From contig NZ_BBYG01000011.1 of NCBI RefSeq assembly GCF_001184025.1, positions 207,574 to 271,573 of the forward strand: a stretch of DNA of 64,000 nucleotides, written 5' to 3'. The position numbers and the translations under genes are program-made. The stretch's first letter is position 1; the number at the start of each line of letters is the position of its first letter. Source of the stretch: Streptomyces maremycinicus (GTDB taxonomy: Bacteria; Actinomycetota; Actinomycetes; Streptomycetales; Streptomycetaceae). The notes under the pieces were generated by a model. The model had not been told where the DNA came from and did no database searches. It saw only the letters and a list, made by a program, of their open reading frames with translations. Positions 27,289 through 35,782 of this stretch are shown piece by piece.

Positions 27289-27813
27289 CTACTTCTCCGT
27301 CTTTTCCGAAGGGTCGTTCAGCTCCGGGCGGCCCGGCTGCTCGCCGCCGCGCTCCTTGATGTACGTCTCGGTCGGCACCATGACCTTGCGGCGGAACACG
27401 CAGACCAGCGTGCCGTCCTGCTTGTAGCCCTTGGTCTCGACGTGGACGATCCCGCGGTCGTTCTTCGACTTCGACGGCCACTTGTCGAGCACGGTCGTCT
27501 GCCCGTAGACCGTGTCCCCGTGGAATGTCGGCGCCACGTGCTTCAGCGACTCGATCTCCAGGTTGGCGATCGCCTTGCCGGAGACGTCCGGGACCGACAT
27601 GCCGAGCAGCAGCGAGTAGATGTAGTTCCCGACCACCACGTTCTTGCCGAAGTCCGTCGTCTTCTCGGCGTAGTTCGTGTCCATGTGGAGCGGGTGGTGG
27701 TTCATGGTGAGGAGACAGAACAGGTGGTCGTCGTACTCCGTGACCGTCTTGCCCGGCCAGTGCTTGTACGTCGCCCCGACCTCGAACTCCTCGTAGGTGC
27801 GTCCGAACTGCAT
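27289..27813 (-). CDS. MaoC-type dehydratase, probable mesaconyl-CoA hydratase
   Basis: 174 residues, ATG at 27813 with GGAGG 7 bp upstream. A single hotdog domain of the MaoC family: FEVGATYKHWPGKTVTEYDDHLFC, then MNHHPLHMDTNYAE with the catalytic Asp/His region, and VVVGNYIYSLLLGMSV. In this operon it fits (2R,3S)-beta-methylmalyl-CoA formation from mesaconyl-CoA. Its stop and the next start are 2 bp apart, indicating strong coupling. Confidence 0.92.
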   Translation of the reverse strand: MQFGRTYEEFEVGATYKHWPGKTVTEYDDHLFCLLTMNHHPLHMDTNYAEKTTDFGKNVVVGNYIYSLLLGMSVPDVSGKAIANLEIESLKHVAPTFHGDTVYGQTTVLDKWPSKSKNDRGIVHVETKGYKQDGTLVCVFRRKVMVPTETYIKERGGEQPGRPELNDPSEKTEK

Positions 27814-27815
27814 GG

Positions 27816-28775
27816 TCAGGCCTCCGGGATCTCGAACTTGCCGGTGCGCTGCATGCCGGCGGCGCGTCCCTTGCCGGAGATGACCAGCGCCATCTTGCGG
27901 CTGGCCTCGTCGATCATCTCGTCGCCGAGCATCGCGGAGCCCTTCTTGCCGCCCGCCTCGGACGTGTAGTAGTCGTACGCGTCCAGGATCAGCTCGGCGT
28001 GGTCGTAGTCCTCCTGCGACGGCGAGAAGATCTCGTTGGACGCCTCGACCTGACCCGGGTGGAGCACCCACTTGCCGTCGAAGCCGAGCGCGGCGGCGCG
28101 TCCGGCGACCTCGCGGTAGCCGTCGACGTTGCGGATCTGGAGGTAGGGGCCGTCGATCGCCTGGAGGTCGTTGGCGCGGGCGGCCATCAGGATCTTCATC
28201 AGGATGTAGTGGTAGGCGTCCGCCGGGTAGCCCGGCGGCTGCTCGCCCACGACCAGCGACTTCATGTTGATCGACGCCATGAAGTCGGCCGGGCCGAAGA
28301 TGATCGTCTCGATGCGCGGGGAGGCCTGCGCGATCTCGTTGACGTTGTTGAGCCCCTGCGCGTTCTCGATCTGCGCCTCGATGCCGATGCGGCCGACCTC
28401 GAAGCCCATGGTCTTCTCGATCTGCGTCAGGAGCAGGTCCAGCGCGACGATCTGCTGGGCGTTCTGCACCTTCGGCAGCATGATGCAGTCGAGGTTGGGG
28501 CCGGCCCCCTCGACCACCGTCACGACGTCGCGGTACGTCCACTCGGTCGTCCAGTCGTTGACCCGGACCACCCTCGTCTTGCCCGTCCAGTCGCCCTCGT
28601 TGAGGAACTTGACGATGGTGTGCCGCGCCTCGGGCTTGGCGAGCGGCGCGCACGCGTCCTCGAGGTCGAGGAACACCTGGTCCGCCGGGAGGCCCTGCGC
28701 CTTCTCGAGGAAGCGGGGGTTGCTGCCCGGGACCGCGAGACACGAGCGGCGGGGACGCAGACGGTTGACGGTCAT
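27816..28775 (-). CDS. HpcH/HpaI-type CoA ester lyase, probable beta-methylmalyl-CoA lyase
   Basis: 319 residues, ATG at 28775 with GGAGG 7 bp upstream and 4-bp overlap with meaA. A CitE/malyl-CoA lyase TIM barrel: RSCLAVPGSNPRFLEKA, DQVFLDLEDACAP (metal-binding Glu-Asp), VVRVNDWTTEWTYRD, IGIEAQIENAQGL and KWVLHPGQVEASNEIF. It should split beta-methylmalyl-CoA into glyoxylate and propionyl-CoA, and may also condense acetyl-CoA with glyoxylate. The assignment to methylmalyl-CoA comes from the operon. Confidence 0.93.
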   Translation of the reverse strand: MTVNRLRPRRSCLAVPGSNPRFLEKAQGLPADQVFLDLEDACAPLAKPEARHTIVKFLNEGDWTGKTRVVRVNDWTTEWTYRDVVTVVEGAGPNLDCIMLPKVQNAQQIVALDLLLTQIEKTMGFEVGRIGIEAQIENAQGLNNVNEIAQASPRIETIIFGPADFMASINMKSLVVGEQPPGYPADAYHYILMKILMAARANDLQAIDGPYLQIRNVDGYREVAGRAAALGFDGKWVLHPGQVEASNEIFSPSQEDYDHAELILDAYDYYTSEAGGKKGSAMLGDEMIDEASRKMALVISGKGRAAGMQRTGKFEIPEA

Positions 28776-30799
28776 GCGGGGACCTCCAGGGGGTCGAGCT
28801 TGTTCGCTTTCCGGATCTCGTCGACGATGCGGCCGATGATTCCGGTGATGTCGAAGTCCTTCGGGGTGAAGACCGCGGCCACGCCGGCAGCCCTGAGCTG
28901 TTCGGCGTCTCCATTCGGGATGATGCCACCGGCGATCACCGGGATGTCTGTGGCACCGGCCACACGCAGCCGTTCGAGGACGTCCGGCACCAGCTGGGCG
29001 TGCGAGCCGGAGAGGATGGACAGGCCGACGGCGTGCACGTCCTCCTCCAGCGCGGCGTCCACGATCTGCTCGGGCGTCAGCCGGATGCCCTGGTAGACGA
29101 CCTCGAAGCCGGCGTCCCGCGCGCGGACGGCGATCTGCTCGGCGCCGTTGGAGTGCCCGTCCAGGCCCGGCTTGCCGACCAGGAAGCGCAGCTTGCCGAC
29201 GCCCATGTCCTTCGCGGTCGCGTCGACCCGGCGGCGGACGTCGGCCATGGCCGAGCCCTCCTCGGCCGGGACCGCCACCGGCGCCGACGAGACACCGGTC
29301 GGGGCGCGGAACTCGCCGAACACCTCACGCAGCGCCCCGGCCCACTCGCCGGTCGTGACCCCGGCGCGGGCGCACTCCAGGGTGGCCTCCATGAGGTTGG
29401 CGGTGCCCTTGGCCGCCTCCTTCAGCTTCTCCAGCGCCTTGCACGGGCGCGGGTGGTTGAAGGGCGGCTGGTAGCGGGTGTCGCGCCAGTTCTCCAGGGA
29501 GGCGACGACCCGTGCCTCGACCGCCGGGTCGACTGTCTGGATGGCCGTGTCGAGGTCCGCGGTGAGCGGGTTGGGCTCGGTCGTCTCGAAGATGTTGACG
29601 CCGATGATCTTCTCCTGGCCGGATTCGATCCGGCCCCGGCGCTCGGCGTGCGAGGAGACGAGCTGCGACTTCAGGTAGCCGGACTCGACGGCGGCCATCG
29701 CGCCGCCCATCTCCTGGATCCGCTCGATCTCCGTGAGCGAGTCCTCGACCAGCTCGGCGACCTTCGCCTCGATGACGTGCGAGCCCTCGAAGATGTCCTC
29801 GTACTCCAGCAGGTCGCTCTCGTGGGCGAGCACCTGCTGGATGCGCAGCGACCACTGCTGGTCCCAGGGGCGGGGCAGGCCGAGGGCCTCGTTCCAGGCG
29901 GGGAGCTGCACGGCACGCGCGCGTGCGTCCTTGGACAGCGTCACGGCGAGCATCTCGAGGACGATCCGCTGGACGTTGTTCTCCGGCTGCGCCTCCGTCA
30001 GGCCCAGGGAGTTGACCTGGACGCCGTAGCGGAAGCGGCGCTGCTTGGCGTTCTCGATGCCGTAGCGCTCGCGGGTGATCCGGTCCCAGATGCGGCCGAA
30101 GGCGCGCATCTTGCACATCTCCTCGACGAAGCGGACACCCGCGTTGACGAAGAAGGAGATCCGGGCGACGACCTCGCCGAACTTCTCGGCCGGCACCTGT
30201 CCGGAGTCACGGACGGCGTCCAGCACCGCGATCGCCGTGGACATCGCGTACGCGATCTCCTGGACCGGGGTGGCCCCGGCCTCCTGAAGGTGGTAGCTGC
30301 ATATGTTGATCGGGTTCCACTTCGGCATGTGGGACACCGTGTACGCGATCATGTCCGTCGTGAGGCGGAGGCTCGGCCCCGGCGGGAACACGTGCGTGCC
30401 CCGGGACAGGTACTCCTTGACGATGTCGTTCTGGGTCGTGCCCTGGAGCAGGGTGACGTCCGCGCCCTGCTCCTCGGCGACGACCTGATAGAGCGCCAGC
30501 AGCCACATGGCGGTGGCGTTGATCGTCATCGAGGTGTTCATCTGCTCCAGGGGGATGTCCTGGAACAGCCTGCGCATGTCACCGAGATGGGCCACCGGCA
30601 CGCCGACCCTGCCGACCTCGCCGCGGGCGAGGACATGGTCGGAGTCGTAGCCGGTCTGGGTGGGCAGGTCGAACGCGACCGACAGACCCGTCTGGCCCTT
30701 GGCGAGGTTGCGCCGGTACAGCTCGTTGGACGCCTCGGCCGTGGAGTGACCGGCGTACGTGCGCATGAGCCACGGCCGGTCCTTCTGACGCTCAGTCAT
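28772..30799 (-). CDS. meaA: Ethylmalonyl-CoA mutase (MeaA)
   Basis: 675 residues. The N-terminal mutase barrel (about 1-520) starts RPWLMRTYAGHSTAEASN and includes GLSVAFDLPTQTGYDSD and NICSYHLQEAGATPVQEIAY. The C-terminal B12-binding domain carries the base-off cobalamin motif GLDGHSNGAEQ (Asp-x-His-x-x-Gly), with LSILSGSH and IAGGIIPNGDAEQL following. The single-chain architecture and length match MeaA/ethylmalonyl-CoA mutase rather than the two-subunit methylmalonyl-CoA mutase. It rearranges (2R)-ethylmalonyl-CoA to (2S)-methylsuccinyl-CoA. It starts 17 bp past ccr, with GAGG in front. Confidence 0.96.
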   Translation of the reverse strand: MTERQKDRPWLMRTYAGHSTAEASNELYRRNLAKGQTGLSVAFDLPTQTGYDSDHVLARGEVGRVGVPVAHLGDMRRLFQDIPLEQMNTSMTINATAMWLLALYQVVAEEQGADVTLLQGTTQNDIVKEYLSRGTHVFPPGPSLRLTTDMIAYTVSHMPKWNPINICSYHLQEAGATPVQEIAYAMSTAIAVLDAVRDSGQVPAEKFGEVVARISFFVNAGVRFVEEMCKMRAFGRIWDRITRERYGIENAKQRRFRYGVQVNSLGLTEAQPENNVQRIVLEMLAVTLSKDARARAVQLPAWNEALGLPRPWDQQWSLRIQQVLAHESDLLEYEDIFEGSHVIEAKVAELVEDSLTEIERIQEMGGAMAAVESGYLKSQLVSSHAERRGRIESGQEKIIGVNIFETTEPNPLTADLDTAIQTVDPAVEARVVASLENWRDTRYQPPFNHPRPCKALEKLKEAAKGTANLMEATLECARAGVTTGEWAGALREVFGEFRAPTGVSSAPVAVPAEEGSAMADVRRRVDATAKDMGVGKLRFLVGKPGLDGHSNGAEQIAVRARDAGFEVVYQGIRLTPEQIVDAALEEDVHAVGLSILSGSHAQLVPDVLERLRVAGATDIPVIAGGIIPNGDAEQLRAAGVAAVFTPKDFDITGIIGRIVDEIRKANKLDPLEVPA

Positions 30800-30816
30800 C
30801 TATGACCTCGGGTGTC

Positions 30817-32160
30817 TCAGATGTTGCGGAAGCGGTTGATGGCGTCGATGTGCTGGGCGCGCTTCTCCTCGTCGCGCACGCCCAGCCCCTCCTCGGGAGC
30901 CAGCGCGAGGACGCCGACCTTGCCCTGGTGGAGGTTGCGGTGCACGTCGTAGGCGGCCTGGCCGGTCTCCTCCAGGGAGTAGACCTTCGACAGCGTCGGG
31001 TGGATCTTGCCCTTCGCGATCAGCCGGTTGGCCTCCCAGGCCTCGCGGTAGTTGGCGAAGTGCGAGCCGATGATCCGCTTCAGGGACATCCACAGGTAGC
31101 GGTTGTCGTACTCGTGCATGTAGCCCGAGGTCGAGGCGCAGGTGGTGATGGTGCCGCCCTTGCGGGTGACGTAGACCGAGGCGCCGAAGGTCTCACGACC
31201 CGGGTGCTCGAAGACGATGTCGATGTCCTCGCCGCCGGTGAACTCGCGGATGCGCTTGCCGAAGCGCTTCCACTCCTTCGGGTCCTGGGTCCGCTCGTCC
31301 TTCCAGAACCGGTAGCCCTCGGCGTTGCGGTCGATGACCGCCTCGGCGCCCATGGCCCGGCAGATGTCGGCCTTCTCGGGGGAGGAGACGACACAGATCG
31401 GGTTGGCGCCGCCGGCCAGCGCGAACTGCGTGGCGTAGCTGCCCAGTCCGCCGCTGGCGCCCCAGATCAGGACGTTGTCGCCCTGCTTCATGCCGGCGCC
31501 GTTGCGGGACACCAGCTGCCGGTAGGCGGTGGAGTTGACGAGGCCGGGGGCCGCCGCCTCCTCCCACGACAGGTGGTCCGGCTTGGGCATCAGCTGGTTG
31601 GACTTGACCAGGGCGATCTCCGCGAGGCCGCCGAAGTTCGTCTCGAAGCCCCAGATGCGCTGCTCGGGGTCGAGCATCGTGTCGTTGTGGCCGTCCGAAG
31701 ACTCCAGTTCGACGGACAGACAGTGCGCGACGACCTCGTCGCCCGGCCTCCAGGCGTTGACGCCCGGGCCGGTGCGCAGGACCACGCCCGCCAGGTCGGA
31801 ACCGATGACGTGGTACGGCAGGTCGTGCCGCTTGGTGAGCTCGCTGAGCCTGCCGTAGCGCTCCAGGAAGGAGAACGTCGACACGGGCTCGAAGATCGAG
31901 GTCCACACGGAGTTGTAGTTGACCGAGGAGGCCATGACGGCCACCAGGGCCTCGCCCGGGCCCAGCTCGGGCAGGGCCACCTCGTCCAGGTGGAGGGACT
32001 TGCGGGGGTCCTTGTCGCGGCTCTCGAGCCCGGTGAACATCTCCGCCTCGTCCTTGTGCACGGTGATCGCGCGGTAGGACTCGGGGAGCGGCAGAGCGGC
32101 GAAGTCGTCCGGCGTCGAGTCCGGCGACTGGATCGCGTCCAGGATCTTCTGCATGGTCAC
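30817..32160 (-). CDS. ccr: Crotonyl-CoA carboxylase/reductase
   Basis: 447 residues. GTG at 32160 has GGAGG exactly 7 bp upstream, while the ATG two codons in is 13 bp away. A medium-chain dehydrogenase/reductase with the NADPH-binding VLIWGASGGLGSYATQFA and the long CCR-specific insertions (SSDGHNDTMLDPEQRIWGFETNFGG region, GYMHEYDNRYLWMSLKRIIGSHFANY). It reductively carboxylates crotonyl-CoA to (2S)-ethylmalonyl-CoA with NADPH and CO2, supplying both the ethylmalonyl-CoA pathway and polyketide extender units. It is the first gene of the five-gene operon, behind a promoter with an embedded palindrome. Confidence 0.97.
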   Translation of the reverse strand: MTMQKILDAIQSPDSTPDDFAALPLPESYRAITVHKDEAEMFTGLESRDKDPRKSLHLDEVALPELGPGEALVAVMASSVNYNSVWTSIFEPVSTFSFLERYGRLSELTKRHDLPYHVIGSDLAGVVLRTGPGVNAWRPGDEVVAHCLSVELESSDGHNDTMLDPEQRIWGFETNFGGLAEIALVKSNQLMPKPDHLSWEEAAAPGLVNSTAYRQLVSRNGAGMKQGDNVLIWGASGGLGSYATQFALAGGANPICVVSSPEKADICRAMGAEAVIDRNAEGYRFWKDERTQDPKEWKRFGKRIREFTGGEDIDIVFEHPGRETFGASVYVTRKGGTITTCASTSGYMHEYDNRYLWMSLKRIIGSHFANYREAWEANRLIAKGKIHPTLSKVYSLEETGQAAYDVHRNLHQGKVGVLALAPEEGLGVRDEEKRAQHIDAINRFRNI

Positions 32161-32585
32161 GGTGTTGCCTCCGGCGGTGAGCGCCCTGAGGGCGGGGCGC
32201 TGAGGGTTACGTCGGTGCTGCTGAGGGTCGGGTCGAACGTGCCGTCGGTTCGGCGGATGTGCTGTTCGGCAGCGCTTTGTGGCGCGGGAGGTTGCCTGTG
32301 ACGCAGGCGTCCGGGCGCGCAAGCCGAGTGGTTTGCGGGGACAGCCGGCGTACGAAAGGTCTCTGCACGCCGGCCGCCCGGACACCTTCAACGTATGACA
32401 CCGCGTGTCACCCCGCAAGGCACTGAGTGCCAGAACTTGGTCTCAGATGAAATCTTTACGTAACAAATGAGCGATGATCGATCGAACGGGCCCTGAAATC
32501 CGCGCGAAAAGGTGCTCTGACATGCCAAAACGGCCACCCGGTGGGGTGGCCGTCGTCACAGCGTGGAGGGGATTCCGAGGAGAGC
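32161..32585. other. 425-bp spacer between ccr and the TetR gene
   Basis: The spacer contains the ccr promoter and operator (32390-32418) and an AT-richer stretch around 32430-32480 with ATCGATCGAT-like self-complementary bases. No gene is supported. Confidence 0.65.
32390..32418 (-). promoter_or_regulatory. ccr promoter with palindromic operator in its spacer
   Basis: On the minus strand TTGCGG (32413-32418) and TACGTT (32390-32395) are 17 bp apart. Inside that spacer lies TGACACGCGGTGTCA (32396-32410), with perfect 6-bp arms around 3 bp. A bound dimer would directly exclude RNA polymerase. The predicted leader of the ccr message is about 225 bases. Confidence 0.65.
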
Positions 32586-33401
32586 TCAGCGCTCCTTGAG
32601 GGCCTGCTCGATGGTGCGCATGACCTCGTCCAGCGAGGCGTCGGTGCGGGCGACCGTCACCAGGACCTCGCCCTGCGCGGAGACCGCCGCGGGGAGGTGC
32701 TGCGGGGCGCCGGCGCTGTTGCGGCCGGCTCCGATGCCCGTCCCGAACGTCTTGCGCACGATCGCGAAGGCGTGGTCGAGCTGGGTCTCCACGTCGCCCT
32801 GACCGTCGGCCCTGAGCCAGCGCCGCAGGACGTGGTTGTGGGCGGTGACCACGGCGGACGCGGCCACCTCGGCGAGCAGCGGATCGTCGTTGGCGTCGTC
32901 GTCGTGGGCGTGCTCGTCGAAGTGGCCGAGGAGGTAGCGGGTGAAGAGGCGCTCGTAGCGGGCCACCGACGCGATCTCCGCCTCGCGCAGGGTGGGCACC
33001 TCGCGGGTCAGCTTGTAGCGGGCGACCGAGATCTCCGGCCGGGCCGCGTACATCTTCATGACCTCCTTGATGCCGCGGCACACGGTGTCGAGCGGATGCT
33101 CGTGCGCCGGGGCCGCGTTGAGCACGGCCTCCGCCCGGATCAGGGTGTCGTCGTGGTCGGGGAAGATCGCCTCTTCCTTGGACCGGAAGTGACGGAAGAA
33201 GGTGCGGCGGGCGACTCCGGCCGCTGCCGCGATCTCGTCGACGGTGGTCGCCTCGTACCCCTTGGTCGCGAACAGCTCCATCGCCGCGGCCGCCAGTTCG
33301 CGGCGCATCTTGAGCCGCTGGGCTGCCGCGCGGCTGCCCGCGGCGCTCTCCGGCGCATCGGGCGTGGCGGGTGTACGTGAGGACCTGGCGGGCTGGGGCA
33401 T
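32586..33401 (-). CDS. TetR-family transcriptional regulator next to ccr
   Basis: 271 residues using the ATG at 33401; an ATG at 33419 is the alternative. A disordered Pro/Ala-rich N-terminus precedes the TetR DNA-binding domain (about 35-85): MRRELAAAAMELFATKGYEATTVDEIAAAAGVARRTFFRHFRSKEEAIF. The ligand domain is not diagnostic. TACGTT 6 bp before the ATG at 33401 would give a leaderless message and repeats the ccr -10 hexamer. Position between ccr and the 3-hydroxyacyl-CoA dehydrogenase makes control of this acyl-CoA regulon its likely job, with the palindrome in the ccr promoter as candidate operator. Confidence 0.92.
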   Translation of the reverse strand: MPQPARSSRTPATPDAPESAAGSRAAAQRLKMRRELAAAAMELFATKGYEATTVDEIAAAAGVARRTFFRHFRSKEEAIFPDHDDTLIRAEAVLNAAPAHEHPLDTVCRGIKEVMKMYAARPEISVARYKLTREVPTLREAEIASVARYERLFTRYLLGHFDEHAHDDDANDDPLLAEVAASAVVTAHNHVLRRWLRADGQGDVETQLDHAFAIVRKTFGTGIGAGRNSAGAPQHLPAAVSAQGEVLVTVARTDASLDEVMRTIEQALKER

Positions 33402-33441
33402 GACCCGAACGTACTGCATGTGCGCAGCTCGGTGCGCGTGT

Positions 33442-33482
33442 CCGGGGTTTCCCCCGCCCTCGGGGGGCGGGGGAAACCCCGG
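33442..33482 (-). terminator. Terminator after the 3-hydroxyacyl-CoA dehydrogenase
   Basis: A perfect 18-bp inverted repeat (33442-33459 with 33465-33482) with a 5-base loop lies past the dehydrogenase stop and before the TetR start. Confidence 0.88.
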
Positions 33483-33540
33483 GACGGGGTCGAGCAGCCC
33501 GCCCCAGTCCTCGTCCGCGTGCAGCCGTTCGCCGGTCCCG

Positions 33541-35346
33541 TCAGCGGCGGGCATATTCGCGGAAGCCGCGGCCGGTCTTGCGGCCGAGGCAGCCCGCGGC
33601 CACCAGGTGCTCCAGGAGCGGCGCCGGGGCCAGCCCCGGGTCCCGGAACTCGCGGTGCAGCACCTTCTCGATCGCCAGCGAGACGTCCAGTCCGACGACG
33701 TCCAGCAGCTCGAAGGGGCCCATCGGGTAGCCGCCGCCCAGCTTCATCGCCGCGTCGATGTCGTCGAGGGAGGCGTAGTGCTCCTGCACCATCTTGATCG
33801 CGTTGTTGAGGTACGGGAACAGCAGCGCGTTCACGATGAAGCCCGCGCGGTCCCCGCAGTCCACCGCGTGCTTCTTGATCTTTCCGCACACCTCGCGGAC
33901 CGTCGCGTGGACGTCCTCGGCGGTCAGCACCGTACGGACGACCTCGACCAGCTTCATCGCGGGCGCCGGGTTGAAGAAGTGCATCCCGATCACGTCCTGC
34001 GGGCGCGAGGTGGCGCGGGCGCAGGCGACGACCGGCAGCGAGGAGGTCGTCGTGGCGAGGACCGCGCCGGGCTTGCACACCTTGTCCAGCGTCGCGAACA
34101 GCTGCTGCTTGATCTCCAGGTCCTCGGCGATCGCCTCGAGCGCCAGGTCGACGTCGGCGAAGGCGTCGTAGGAGCCGGCCGGGGTGACCCGGTCCAGGAT
34201 CTGGGCGGCGGCCTCCGCGGTCAGCCGGCCCTTGTCGACCGAGCGGGCGAGCGACTTGCCGATCCGGGCCTTGGCGGTCTGCGCCTTCTCCTCGCTGCGG
34301 GCGGCCAGGACGACGTCGTAGCCGGCCTTGGCGAAGACCTCGGCGATACCGGAGGCCATGGTGCCGGAACCGGCCACGCCGACCGAACGGACCGTACGGC
34401 CCGGTGCCGCGCCGGCGCCGGACAGGGGCGTCAGCGCGTCCGGGACGACCGTCGCGCCGCCCGGCGCGTCGTAGGTGTAGAAGCCGCGGCCCGACTTGCG
34501 GCCGGTCAGGCCCGCCTCGCTGAGCTGCTTGAGGATCGGCGCGGGGGCGTGCAGGCGGTCGTGGGACTCGGCGTACATGGCCTCCAGGACCGTACGGGCG
34601 GTGTCCACGCCGATCAGGTCGAGCAGGGCGAGCGGGCCCATCGGCAGTCCGCAGCCCAGCCGCATCGCGGCGTCGATGTCCTCCCGCGAGGCGTACCGGG
34701 CCTCGTACATCGCCGCGGCCTGGTTGAGGTAGCCGAACAGCAGGCCGTCGGCGACGAAGCCCGGACGGTCGCCGACCGCGACCGGCTCCTTGCCGAGGTC
34801 CAGGGCGAGGTTGGTGACGGCGGTGACCGCGGTGGGCGCGGTCAGCACCGAGGAGACCACCTCGACCAGCTTCATGGCCGGCGCCGGGTTGAAGAAGTGC
34901 AGGCCCAGCACGCGCTCCGGACGCGCCGACTCGGCGGCGAGCCGGGTCACGGAGAGCGCGTTGGTGCCGGTGGCGAGGATGGTCTCGGGCCGCACCAGCC
35001 CGTCCAGCTCCCGGAAGATCTGCTGCTTGATCTCGTACGACTCCGGAGCCACCTCGATGACGAGGTCGGCCTCGGCCGCCGTGCGCAGGTCGGTGGAGAC
35101 GCGGACGCGGGCCAGGACCGCCGTGCGCTCCTGCTCGGTGAGCCGGCCGCGCTGCACGGCGCGGGCGGTGGAGGCCTCCACGGCGGCGAGGGACCGCGCG
35201 GCCTGGGCCTCGCTGATGTCGACGCCGATCACCTCGCGTCCGGCCTTCGCCAGGACCTCGGTGATGCCGGTGCCCATGGTGCCGAGGCCGATGACGGCGA
35301 TCGTCTGGAGCGGGGACAGAGGGATGTCGGACAGGGGAGCGGCCAT
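33541..35346 (-). CDS. Tandem-duplicated 3-hydroxyacyl-CoA (3-hydroxybutyryl-CoA) dehydrogenase
   Basis: 601 residues from ATG at 35346 (GGAG 7 bp upstream), twice the usual 280-300. Module 1 (about 12-300) has VIGLGTMGTGI, LHFFNPAPAMKLVEV and GLPMGPLALLDLIG. Module 2 (about 315-601) has VAGSGTMASGI, MHFFNPAPAMKLVEV and GYPMGPFELLDVVG. Both keep the catalytic His in HFFNP. They have diverged differently: the usual TSSL serine motif is TNAL in module 1 but intact in module 2, whereas the third Gly of the NAD loop is Ala in module 2. It interconverts 3-hydroxyacyl-CoA and 3-oxoacyl-CoA, here plausibly acetoacetyl-CoA and 3-hydroxybutyryl-CoA upstream of crotonyl-CoA. Confidence 0.94.
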   Translation of the reverse strand: MAAPLSDIPLSPLQTIAVIGLGTMGTGITEVLAKAGREVIGVDISEAQAARSLAAVEASTARAVQRGRLTEQERTAVLARVRVSTDLRTAAEADLVIEVAPESYEIKQQIFRELDGLVRPETILATGTNALSVTRLAAESARPERVLGLHFFNPAPAMKLVEVVSSVLTAPTAVTAVTNLALDLGKEPVAVGDRPGFVADGLLFGYLNQAAAMYEARYASREDIDAAMRLGCGLPMGPLALLDLIGVDTARTVLEAMYAESHDRLHAPAPILKQLSEAGLTGRKSGRGFYTYDAPGGATVVPDALTPLSGAGAAPGRTVRSVGVAGSGTMASGIAEVFAKAGYDVVLAARSEEKAQTAKARIGKSLARSVDKGRLTAEAAAQILDRVTPAGSYDAFADVDLALEAIAEDLEIKQQLFATLDKVCKPGAVLATTTSSLPVVACARATSRPQDVIGMHFFNPAPAMKLVEVVRTVLTAEDVHATVREVCGKIKKHAVDCGDRAGFIVNALLFPYLNNAIKMVQEHYASLDDIDAAMKLGGGYPMGPFELLDVVGLDVSLAIEKVLHREFRDPGLAPAPLLEHLVAAGCLGRKTGRGFREYARR

Positions 35347-35627
35347 CGCGGGACTCCAGAAATGAGGTGACGACTGGGAACGCGCCCGGGTGCGCCGGAC
35401 GGCCTCACGGAAGCCTGGGCGCACCGGGTGCGGAGAAGGAGTTGCGGGTGTTGCCGGGCTGACGAGCGCACACGCCCGGTGCCGTCGCCGAGGGCGCGCA
35501 CACGCCCGGAGCGAACGGCGGATCCGACCGGCCCTGTCCCGTGGCCGGGTCGTACAGCGGTACCTGTGGCACCGAACCGACTTCTCGCGGCGACTGCGTC
35601 ACCAGGCCACCACGAGGAGGTGAGGCG

Positions 35628-35667
35628 AGTGGGTAACTCGCTCGTATGAGCTTAACCAGTGGGTAAC
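35628..35667. promoter_or_regulatory. Paired decamer repeats, likely regulator binding site
   Basis: AGTGGGTAAC occurs at 35628 and 35658, three helical turns apart on the same face. The first copy sits in a perfect 5-bp inverted repeat (CGAGT-GGGTA-ACTCG, 35626-35640). The second sits in an imperfect palindrome TTAACC-AGT-GGGTAA (35653-35667). Confidence 0.5.
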
Positions 35668-35770
35668 GAGCGCGCCAGCCCTCGGCGGTGTGACCTGTCC
35701 CTCTCGAACGCCCCTTCCCGCGCGGCGGGCCGTGTGCCCGGTTCGCGTCACCGCGCCGAACCCGGCCCCC

Positions 35771-35782
35771 TACGCTCGGAAC
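35771..35782 (+). promoter_or_regulatory. Leaderless-type -10 of the HEAT-repeat gene
   Basis: TACGCT (35771-35776) ends 6 bp before the ATG at 35783 and no ribosome site is present, so transcription probably starts at the A of ATG. Confidence 0.5.

Larger units (their letters stand above)
35347..35782. other. 436-bp divergent spacer with paired decamer repeats
   Basis: It separates the dehydrogenase from the HEAT-repeat gene and must hold promoters for both. Two copies of AGTGGGTAAC (35628-35637 and 35658-35667) are exactly 30 bp apart. A tiny frame, GTG at 35629 to TGA at 35647 (six codons), follows a good GAGGAGG ribosome site; it may be fortuitous. Confidence 0.6.

Noticed and set aside
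32443..33081. Alternative minus-strand ORF overlapping the TetR gene
   Set aside because: Arg/His/Pro-rich shadow frame; the TetR frame has a clear helix-turn-helix.
33405..33460. Second copy of the ccr palindrome upstream of the TetR gene
   Set aside because: Only a half-site (GACACGCG) is present; the second arm does not match.
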